Of a stretch of 64,000 nt of DNA, positions 36,501 to 48,500 are shown in pieces (positions within the stretch are counted from its first letter, which is position 1; every line of letters begins with the position of its first letter). Both the position numbers and the translations under genes were made by a program. This stretch comes from Phoronis australis (Eukaryota > Phoronida > Phoronidae), in assembly GCA_002633005.1 (NCBI GenBank), contig NMRA01000165.1, positions 439,541 to 503,540 of the forward strand, written 5' to 3'. The notes under the pieces are model-generated. The model saw only the letters and a program-made list of their open reading frames with translations, searched no databases and had not been told where the DNA came from.

Positions 36501-39500
36501 TTGCTACGTAAACGCGATTGTGAGAATGCTGTTCCGTTGTCAGATGTTCACAGTTCACTATTGACTATGGGCGGAAAATCAGACAGTCAAGCCATGAAGT
36601 CGCTGTTGAAAGTTACTTTACCAAATGACAATAAGGGAACCAAATATCGTAGTCCGCTGAAAAGTACTGAAATTTCAATCAAAGAATTTTCAGGTTCATC
36701 TTTAGCTGAGGACAAAAATACTTACAATGAACAGGTGACAGGTCTCAAACAAGATACTGAAAATGCGCAACAGATGAGCATGATGAAAGGTATGGCAGAA
36801 AGTGTGTCAGAGGACAATAAAGATGCTGGCAATAGTTCATGGCACTTGCGTGATCCCTGTAGGTCATCTGAACCAGACGGAAATACAGATAAGGATACTG
36901 ATGTCCAATACGCTGACAATGATAAGAGCTCCGTTCTGCTAACAAACACTGAAGAGCTGTCTTGCATTACAGATGCTGGAGAAAACAAAACAAAATCTGA
37001 TCGTGATCTTCAGTTGAGAAGCAATATCAGAGAAACAAGTGCTACTGAATGTGGCACCAGTCAGGGTATAGTTTTATGTAACGGTAGTCCTTCTGCCAAA
37101 CATTTGTCTGAAAGTGTTATCACTCAAGATTGTGATGAATTATCTGTGGTGTCTTCAAAACAGACACCTGCAAATGAAAATAAAACTGATAGCACTAAAT
37201 ATGCATCACAGAATGTGGATCCCGCTGATGGTTACCAATCATTAGAATGTCCAAGTGAAGGTGGCACTTTTCAGAAAATTGAAGGAAATACTTCCCAGAA
37301 GACCAACTATGATAATTCACAGAACAGAGACGGTGACACCTCTCAATGCTCAGAAGATGATCCAGTTCAGACCACCAAAGAGGACAGTTCTGAGATGATC
37401 ATGCATGATGGATCCCAGAGCAATGAAGACAATAATTACCAGAATACAGAATATGGCACCATTCAAATAACCGAAGACGAAACTTCTCATAATATAGAAG
37501 GTGATACTTCTCAGAACACTGAAGGTGACTCTCCTCCGAACACACAAGGTGACACTTTCCCAAACACTGAAGGTGACACTTCTCAGAGCACAGAAGGTGA
37601 CACTTCTCAGAGAACAGAAGGTGACACTTCTCAGAGAACAGAAGGTGACACTTCTCAGAGCACAGAAGGTGACACTTCTCAGAGAACAGAAGGTGACACT
37701 TCTCAGAGAACAGAAGGTGACACTTCTCAGAAGACTGAAGGAGATACTTCACAAACATCTTCTGAACATGGCAGTTCAGAGAACATTAAATATGATGCAT
37801 CTCAAACTGGTGTAAAGTGCAACAATACAGTTGTTTCCCCGGAAGTTTTTGATGGGCCACCACAAAAGGGCTCTGAAAGTGTTACAGAAGATCACCTCCA
37901 AAGTGTCGCTGTTGGAAAGGCTATCCCATGTCGAAATAACTTAGCTCCTACACTGCCTGCAATTGACTGTGATGTGGAACACTATCCATGTAATTCTGTC
38001 ACTGTGACTAATGACACAATTAGCCAAACAGATGAAGTGTCCTTTGAGTATGAGACCAGTGTGATGAGTACTCAGACGGAGGATCCAGTTCACAGTACTG
38101 ATATGGGGGTGCAGTACTCACCCTGCATGGATAATGAAACTACACAAACAAGCCAAACTAGTATCACTGGCAGCACCATTTGGACTTCTTTGTCAACCAG
38201 GAGAAAAGAAGACAAAGGTTTTCAGTTTTGTCCCTGTACAGATGAAGTACCGTCGCAAACTGAAAGTAATGGACCAAATGTAATGCAAACTCAAACGAAA
38301 CTTCTGAATTACAGCGAGCAGTTTGCTTCTTTATCTGAGGCCGCAACCAAACAAACTTTGGAAAATGCAAGTGGGGTATGTAACACAATTGGTAGTAAGA
38401 AGAAATTGTGGGATTGCTCAATTATCCAACTAGGCAAGTCGGTGAGCATTTCAAAGAGGAAACAGAGTGCTGAGAGAGAGAAGGAACTGGCAGAGATACG
38501 AAAGTCACAGTGGCAAGCTGCATCTAATATGGTTAGCTGTTTGGGCATTAAACCAGAGAAGGTGAGATTTTCGGTCGATGGAATCAACTTTGTGAAGCTA
38601 GAAACAGGCCCAACTGGCAAAAGTGAGCGCCATCAGTGGATGGAAGACAAATTTATTGAGCGAGCACTGAGACGGTCGCCTAGGAAAGATAAACACATTG
38701 ATGATACAGTTGAGGCACGCGATTCTGAAGTCGGTTTGAATCAACTGGCCAAGAATCAGTACAAATCACCTACTGCATTGCGGCTAGCCATGAATACCTC
38801 AAGTAATGAAATGACTGAGAGGAATGTAAAAGAAGTGTTTGATGAGGCTAAAAACGGCAATTTTGGTGAAATAAGAGGTGGTGACGAATCTATGCCATTG
38901 CCTGGATTATCCAGTTCTGATGTAGTTGAAAACGAAAGTTCATCTACATCTGAAGTAACATCTGTCAGCCTGTCATTGGATAACAGTGAATCTAAGCTGC
39001 AGGTAAGTGGTGATCTTCAAAAGAGATTTCTTAAGACAGCCAGGGCTACCAAGACATTACATCACAAAGGCAAAGATGAGGTCACAGGGCAAGACTGTGA
39101 GCATACTACCACTAGGGGAAATACACACTCTGAAAGAAATCAGTCCAACAATCATGGATATGACATGATTTCAAGTGAGGGTCTTCAAGAAAATGAAAAT
39201 ATTTCAGCTCCAGGAACAAGTCACCATCCTTCAGCTGGCACAAGTCAGTCTGAAAATGTGGTTAGTGGTAAGAACGTCACTGAAGTTAATGGCACTGTCG
39301 GCCAATGTAGAGTTGAAAATACAAAGAAAAAAGTTGAAAATGCTGACATCCCTAATGCTGGTGGTGGTGGGGTTTTATTCCATGGCCCTGCATTCATAAA
39401 AAGTAATTTTCAGTGTTCTTACAGCAAAGGATCAGATTACAATAGCAAAAGAGCAGTGGCAGAGGTGCTTGTTGATGGAGAGGAGTCCAGACACGAGTCT

Positions 39501-42500
39501 TCATGTACTACCAAAGCTCAAAGGAGTGATGAATCACATGCGTCAAGAAGACACTTCTGTTTTCCAGTAGATAGTATTTCACAAGACCTAACTACTGCCC
39601 ATCAGTGGCACAATCTTCACCCAAAAGATAGTCTGACTGTCAATTTGCCTAGTTCACTGTGGCATATGGGGAAGGCTTCATCCTCCAACCAGCCCACTGT
39701 GAGTGTGCACATTCCTGAGTCAGTACGTGAAATGACAGTCCGGTATGGAAATTGCACTCCTGCCGAATTTAGGACTGTGTCTACGAGTAGACCATCACTT
39801 CCAACTCCCTTAAAGTTGGATAGAAGTATGGAAATTCTGAGTTCCTCTTGCAAACATTTGAGTCCCTTGAAGGAAGTTGAGGTAAATGATGAAGAACGGG
39901 CTTATAAACCAGCATGTATTAAAGCTGACATACTGGAAACAGGGCAGCAAAGTAAGGGGCATGTTGGTCAGTCAGAGACAGAACCACTTAACACAGCTCA
40001 TTTTAAGTTCTGGTATGGTTGCAGCCCATCTTTGCTAGCTGCTAAGGAAAAAGGTTTGGGTGTGACAGGCTCTTCTAAGTATAAAACACGTGAAGAGTTG
40101 TGTCCGAAAAAAGGATCACTTCATGCAACGATCAATCAACTAGAGGAAGTTGTGGGTCCGCAGACTGACGTGACTGACATCATGTCTGTTTTGCAGCAGA
40201 TGAATCACTCTCTACAAGAACTGCAGAACTATCAAAGCAAAATGATGTCTGAGAATATAACAAAGTTCTCCACAAAGCAAGCAAGTGATGAAAAGACCAT
40301 CGAGGAAGCTCACACTTCGTCCGTTGCTGGGCATGGTGTATACCGAAGAGACATTAACCTTACTCAGAGTTTCAAGTACAACCAGGTTTGTGTGGATCCC
40401 AATAAGGAGTGCAAGGCATCAAATAGAACCAATGATAGGAGCAGCATGATAGTCAATGTTGGAGAGGAAAGTCCCGATACACGTAGCATTCTGACAGGGA
40501 CCCCACGGGAATTAGTCGATGACTTAGAAAGTATGTACTCACCAGGCCAAAGCGCCATTAGTTCTGGTCTAAGTATTCTGTCCCAAACCCCCAGCGTCAC
40601 CGCTAGCAAGAATTGCTTCGACTTTGAGAGCTGCAGTCTTAGAAAAGAATCAATACGTAGAGACAAGGGTAGTCGGGACTCGTTTAGTCGGAAGTCTGTC
40701 AGATGGTGGCCTGGTCTACATGTCCAGTGCGATGTTGCTGAACACAATTCGGGTGAGTCTGCTCACCCATTAGTGTCAGCAGCTTGTTTTTCTACTCACA
40801 AACAACCTACAATTTCTTTTGCAAAATTAATGCTTCTGGTTGGTATTGAGCATTTCAACTTTTGTTTTGCTTTAATGCTCTGCGCATTTTGCATTAACCA
40901 TCTCGTTGCTGTTATGTAAAGTACAATCTGCATGTTCCTGCACCTGTTATGTTTCAGAAGGAACTCCTAATACTGTTTTCTGTTTGAACATGCACTGTTC
41001 TTGGAAATCTGTTGATGAACCGATAGGTTATTTGAACGTAAAAAATCTTTAAATAGGTTACTTTATTCTCAAAATGGTGTTTTTGTAAGAATATACTCCA
41101 TGCATGGTGCAGTGGTTTTCTTAGTACCATTCCAATACTGGATGAACACTGGACAATGAGTTGTGTCAGATATTTTTTGCCTCATTTTTTAAAATCATTC
41201 ATTACTTATCACTTTTTAGTTATACCGATTTAACGGTATTATGCAGTTTTCATGTGTTTGGCTATGTAATCACAATAAGTGGTTAGCATGCAAAGTCCAC
41301 TTTAATCAACTCTAAACCCATCATCCATCGCAAAAACCAAGTTTGTTTTGACCACTTACCATTAGGAAATAGTTATCAAATTGTCTCTTAGTCATGTTAG
41401 AGGTGACAATAATGCTTGGAATGAAGAAACAGTTCAGTATTGCTTGACACCAGGATCTAGTCGGTGTAACATTTCTGCGCTAAGCATAGTATTACGGAAC
41501 CACAGTCAATTCTTTGCAAACCCAGAAATCACTTTTCATCTCAATATTAAGGAAAAGATTGAAATAAATTTCTTATCGGAAACTAGCTTATTTAAATCAA
41601 AAATTCTTCGTAGGCAGAGAATGGGTCTATAGCCACTTTTTCAAAACTGTGGAATTGTTCTCGACATTCTCACTTGTAAAGAATGAGCAGTCAAGCCTAT
41701 TAATGTTCTTTTAATTTAATTTACTTTCAGAGCAAACGGCAGTAGATGCTTGCCACATGTCAAGTGTGAATCAGTCATCCACACCCTCCACTCAGCAAAG
41801 CACACCAAACACATTGAAGCAATCCGTTAGTCTCGTCGCTAATGTACCCAGTTCATTATTGCTTGTCAACTCACATGACTCTAAAGCTGAAGAGATTTGT
41901 ATGTTTGTTGAGTCTGATGACAGGATCACAGACCAATCAACTTCCAAGATGTCTAAGATAATGAGAAACAAAAAACTTTGCAAGGAAGGATTTGTTCATC
42001 CCAGAGGGATCAGACATTCTCCAATTTCTGATAAAACTAAGTCGCAGTCTGTGGGTCAGGCTATGAAGTCCTCTTCTATGTCTTTACTGGTAGGAGCCAT
42101 CGATTCCCCTGCATCACTGGCTAACATCCCGCAAAAAGTACTCCCTCCCTCCGACAGTCTTCTTGTTGCTGTTACAGAGTCACTGTACCAACGACAGGGG
42201 ATTGACCAACCATCTCATATGGACAATCTTGGTATCAGTCCTTGTTCATTTGAAGAAAGTGGGTCATCAAGTTCGAAAGAAGAGAATTCAACAGCCAAAC
42301 AAGTCATTGTTAACCGGACATCAACACTCACTGTAGAAACGAAACCTCAGAAGTTGTTTAACACAAGCAGCTCAGACAGTACTGTGCATCCACAAGAGAG
42401 TATATCAGAGATGAGCCGTGATGAAATCACGCATTCAAGTCCAAGGTTCTCAACCACGATGTCATCCTCTTCAAGTGACAGCTCTGAGAAACTTGTTAGC

Positions 42501-45500
42501 TCAGTTGACCTAGAGGTGGGACACAAGAATAAGCACCGTGATAATGTCCCTGGTCAGCACCGGGATTCCTTGAATGAAAAGGTCATGGACACTCAAGATT
42601 TTGACCATGTGGAAGAGAACAGGACTTCACACCAGCAAATCGATTATCAACCAACAACAGACTTGTCTACTGCAAGAAACATGGCTCCATTTTTCATGGG
42701 CTGCTCTGACATATTTGATGACTTTGACGTTGCACAATCCTCTAGGTATGGATGTTCCAATATAGTACTCATTTCCCCTCAGTCTGGTTCGGTCTATTCA
42801 ACAAAGGAGGAAGTTAAACCTGCGACAACCAATAAAAAACTATCCGATACTGATTTGTACAAGGTCAAAAGTGCCTCATCTCATACTCGTGAGTGGCGTG
42901 GACAAACAACTAACTTGTACCGCCCTCAAAGAATAGAATCGATCTTCAATGGCACAAATAAACAAAAAGAGGAGCAGCGGCTATGGCAGAAGACAACTGG
43001 TGACGACCTGCAATCGAGTTCCCCTACAGTGCGAAATGAATTGTTACTCTCTGGTTTGCCCAAGCAGACTTCCACACAGACAAATATATCTGACAGTGAT
43101 TGCTTTAAAATTGAACAAAAATCCAGTAGAAATACTCCCAGCACAAAGGAGACATGTAGAGATGTGAATGTTTGTAAATACCAAAAGCCTGTTGCATCAA
43201 ACGTTTCAACACAAATTAGTTCCTCTCATGGAAGTTGTCATGACAAAAGTGAAGAAATTGACAAGACTGGCTTACACCAAAGTTATCCAGTTGGTGGATA
43301 TGTTTTTGCAATTCAGGAGATTCCATTCGGTTTCACGAAATTGAAGCCTCCAATGGTTTCTGTAAGTACTCAATATTCTCACAGCGTTAATGACCTGTCA
43401 GAAGACCATGTGCAGGCTGAGATCAACACGCAACAAGAACAACTATTTCATAGGTTAAGACAGGAAAGAATGCAGGGTACAACATCGAACGTGATTTGCG
43501 ATTTTGACACAATTTTGTTGTCATATATGGCTGCTGTTTTTAAGACCATGTTAAAGAAGAGGTTACAACAGGCCGTCATGTCCAAATATTTTATGCCCGG
43601 CATACAGAGTGTTTTCACTGATCCATGTTTAAGCCTTCTCCATGATGAGAACTTTTCTGGCTTGCAACTAAGTCTCGTACAAACCATAACCAATAACATT
43701 ATGGACAGTATTTTGGATCGTGTTCAGTGTGATGGAAGCCAAAGTAATGTACGATATTCCCTTCCTGGAACAATTCCGAGTTCTCAGACAGATTTCGTAG
43801 TATTGCTTAACAGAGTTGAACAGCGGCTTGACCAAAGTCTCCAGGGGTTTCGCTCCCAGTTGGAAAGGTTAACTGTCAGTGGTTTGATGTCTCAGCCAGT
43901 TGCATCCAGGTTTCAAACTGCTCTAGTACACGTACTTAGTAGTGAATTGCTGCAACCTGTCTTAAATGGAGCACTGACTATGGAACCTCGCACAATTTTG
44001 GTGGTTGGACAGAAGATCGCTCATGCTGCCCTTCAAATAGATGGTGTTCAACAACTGCTGGACAAACTCACTGATCCCCTAACGCCCAGCTGCCAGTCAC
44101 TCGTAGATGACATCAACCGTTCTTCTCGCAATATTTCTTGCCGCGAAATACAGTCATTGTTTCTTTATATCCTGCTTGCTGCAGACGCATGCAGAATTCT
44201 CCAGTCTGATATCACAACTGCAGTCAGACGAGTGGTGACCTCAGAAACGTTCAATGAACAACTCCGTTCAGTTATAGGACGACAGAGAAACTCACCCAGT
44301 GCGGCAAATGACATTGCGTGGTTTTTGACTGACCAAATTCTTGAAACTTTGATAGTTGCCGAAGTGGATCTCGATAAGGAAGCTAATTGTGAATACGATA
44401 TGAACCATGATATACGCTGTGATACTGTAAGGTTTATGAAGGTCGTTGAGGAATGTTTGAGTTTTAGTTCATTGGAAAATCAACTTAGGTCGTGCTCAAT
44501 TCATTTGAAATGTACCGTTAATGCATATCAATCGTTTCTAGCCCGCACAATGCAGGCACCTGTTCGTTACTTACTGCACAACTTGATCAAAACTCAACCC
44601 CGTCATGACGATTTGTTCATGTTTCTGGTCGACCCCATCTTGCACGATTTCGTTGAGCCCTTGTTGCATTGTGGCTTCNTCACAACTGCAGTCAGACGAG
44701 TGGTTACCTCGGAAACGTTCAACGAACAACTCCGTTCAGTTATAGGACGACAGAGAAACTCACCCAGTGCGGCAAATGACATTGCCTGGTTTTTGACTGA
44801 CCAAATTCTTGAAACTTTGATAGCTGCCGAAGTGGATCTCGATAAGGAAGCTAATTGTGAATACGATATGAACCATGATATACGCTGTGATACTGTAAGG
44901 TTTATGAAGGTCGTTGAGGAATGTTTGAGTTTTAGTTCATTGGAAAATCAACTTAGGTCGTGCTCAATTCATTTGAAATGTACCGTTAATGCATATCAAT
45001 CGTTTCTAGCCCGCACAATGCAGGCACCTGTTCGTTACTTACTGCACAACTTGATCAAAACTCAACCCCGTCATGACGATTTGTTCATGTTTCTGGTCGA
45101 CCCCATCTTGCACGATTTCGTTGAGCCCTTGTTGCATTGTGGCTTCGGCGACATTGAACGTATGAAGACATGGCTTATAGAAACGTTAGCTCAAAGTACC
45201 TTGTCTCACAGTTGTATCCCTGCTTTTATTGCTCAAGCACTCCACACAGTCTTTCCTGAGAGGATGTCGTTTAATGTGCACCAGTTCAATTACAACACGT
45301 TGTCAAGCAACCAGTTACTGCCCATTGTGTGTAGGCTGTTGGTAGATTATTACGCTCACCGCGCAACATTTGAGCTTGTCGTTGTACCTCTAACTGAAGT
45401 TGTTAGCGACCAGGGAGTTCATGGTTACTACGGGATGCGCGCAAGTAGTACTGAAGAGGAATGCAATAAACTCATTTCGAATCTGTCGAACTTAGTGTTC

Positions 45501-48500
45501 TCCGAAATGTGGCGGCTGATGTCTGGTGGACCACGACTGGATTTCTCCAAACTCTTGCACTTGTCTACCCACATGACCCAATTTCTGGTATCTGTCCAAA
45601 ATGATCTCCATGCTCACCTAACTTCTCCTTCGCTATCTCAAAGAGCGTCAATAAAAACCGCAGTAGAGAAGATCTTGTCTACTGGATTTCACCCTGCACT
45701 TAGCACAGCCGTAGAAGATGCCACCCTGCGTGTAATTGCTGAAAGGGTTTTATCTTGTGATCAGCGCCAGCCGCTCTCAGAGTTCATAACTATTTCCAAT
45801 ACCAATGAAGTTATTGCGGAAGTGTTAAAACGACCCAACATTCAGAACATCGTCTTAGCGTCATTCGGTTGTTCTCCAGTCGACCTGGAAGGGAATTCTT
45901 GGGGTGTGACAAAAGACAATTGTCTTGATTTTTTCGGCGGACTCTTACACGACTGCCTGCGTGCTGCTGTTCTTTCTACGACAGTATATGATGATGTTCT
46001 GAATTGTCTTCCTTACTTCGACGGGCGAACGAGTATCCATCAATTCATGAAGGAGTTACTGTCCCAGGCTGTTGCAAAGGAAACACTAAAGAAGTTGCAC
46101 GAGTATGTCCTAACATCTTCTAATCAGAAATTTGATTTCTTGTATCCAGTCTCTCCAGATGAGCGACAACATCCCGCTTACGAAGACGCATTCATTCGTG
46201 TCCTTGGTCTGCCGCACAACAGAACCGTTCTTTATCATCTTCTCATGTCTGTTATTCACGAAAAAGTAGTCAAGCCAGTCTTCTCAAAAAAGGTCTCCAC
46301 GAAGGTTCTTGATGTAGGCGGTGATGCTGTAGCCAGCGTCATAGTAGAGGGTTACCAGGCTGGCGCGAATGTAGACTTGTTTGTTCTCCCAGGGACTCAC
46401 TGTTTGGATGCTATCACTGAAGAAGTCGTTGTGGCCGCTTACTCGTGTGGGCTGTTGTCTGATGTCGTGACTGCTATGGAAGCCAAGGAACATACTCCGA
46501 TACCCGAGGTAAGCTTTTAATGAGCAGCTCATGTCTCAAAGTGATAATTAAAGTGACATTATTGACGAGATGAGTCTTTTTTGTGATCAACCTCAGCGCA
46601 TGAATTCTTTGCTGGTTGAGCTTAATTCATCTCAATATTTTAAACTAATTAAACTGGTTGAGACATTGGCCTAGATTTTAGCGAATATCTGGCAAACAAT
46701 GGTGAGACTGGCGCTTCGAAATAAAACCAACGGATTTTTTAGCTCTGGTCAAAGCTTAGAATCACTTCAAAAAGTCTATCACATTGAACAATACATGTAG
46801 TACCAAAAATGACCTTAAAACGATAAAATGTCATGATTTATCTTATAAACAGATATCAACTACCGCAGCTTTCTGCAGACAATGCCGCCTGCTCTGAAAT
46901 AACCCTTTAGGGCGTATACAAGGAAATTCTCCCAAAACTCCCAGGGCTTGTATTTGCATAGAAACTACATTTTCGATCTTTTTAATAAAAACTTTTACCG
47001 ATTTCATGGAAGTGGACTCTTTAGGACCTTGCATTTGCCGTCTCGTACACTCTGCTGTGAAGATTATCTAGGACCGTAGAAAAACGTTCAAATTTGGCTA
47101 ACTTTGGTCCATCATGTTTTAGAAACATTAAAATGTAGTTCTTGGGTCATCCGTGAAATGCATGCTATTGTCTCTCATTCACCGCACGAATCCTTCAGTA
47201 AATAACCTTTCTGAATTATTGAGCCTGTGCAAATTTTGTGTAACATTGGAAAAGGATTGAGTGTCATTTTCAATTATCAGCTCTTCATTATTCTTCAATA
47301 ACTTTGTTACTTTGGTATTTCAATGGATTATAGTTCTAGTACCTCATTGTGTTTTCATGCACGTTGTAATTAGACGATTGCCGTACCTTGTGTTCTATTA
47401 TTACATATTCCAGCGCTAGATGGGGAAAGTCGTTTTTAAAGCTGCATTACCCCTTGTTTAGCCAAAAAAACGAAAGTCGAATTTTGCATTTTTCTCATAA
47501 AGTCGATCTCGTAACATTCCTGTCATCGAAAACGAGGGTTAGCCGACTCTAAAATCGTGCCTTAGCTGTGACTTGAATTACTGACTAATTCGACAATAAT
47601 TGTTCAGTAGATCGGGTGACCGTGGTTATGTTTGAAACCCCTAAACGCATGGGAATTCAACATTAACAAAAACGTCCCTTTAATATCTGTTGATTGGCCA
47701 AAACCCGATTTGGTATCCGTTTAAGTTTCTCATTTTAATTTTGTGCCTAGTAATAAAATAACGGCTATAGTATTGCTAGCGAAGGATGAAAATCTTCTGA
47801 CTTCAATTTGGTGGTGGAAAACTAGATTTCAATGTGTTTTATTGCCACTGAACATTCTGGATTATCTTCTTTATTCAAATGGCATGTGTTCGTGCATTGC
47901 GTCACCGATTGGCGACGTCATTCTGGTGTCCCTGCTGAGCTCATGTAAAACATTATGACGTCACGGGTGTCGACCTGCGCTATGTGATCCAATAAACAGT
48001 CAGTGCTCTTGCTACTGCCCAGGGGCTGCACGTGAACATCTATGAAATGGCCGCAGCTCCTGAGGACGCTAAAGTGACTGAGGTTTGGGGTCCTTCCTAC
48101 AAATACCTTGTGGGCGACGACGAATACGTTATTCAGTCCAGACGTACCCAGGCAACTAGCGACGGGCACGTGCCTGAGATGGTAATCCCCGGGTGTGCCA
48201 CGTCTGCAAGAACGATTGAAATGAGCATCAACAACAATCGTTTATCTGGCTCTACGTCGATTTCGTCGGACGTTGCACATTTGTGCCTCAGTGATGATGT
48301 CCGATATTGCAATATGATTACCGATAGCAAAGATTTTGCACAACAAAAAGGTGGACATGGCGATCCCCCCTCTCAGATGTTGGCTACTGCTGACCTGCAG
48401 TACATAAAAGAAGCTTGCTTACGAGATACGAGAGAATTCTTGCTTCGCTCGCAGAGGAAGAGGTATTATCTCGACAAAACTACGCGTGCCATTGACAGGT

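Noticed and set aside
37399-37815. Out-of-frame ORFs of about 104-119 codons on both strands across the octapeptide array
   Set aside because: The 24-bp register leaves other frames open; the real frame is the GDTSQxTE one continuous with the giant exon.
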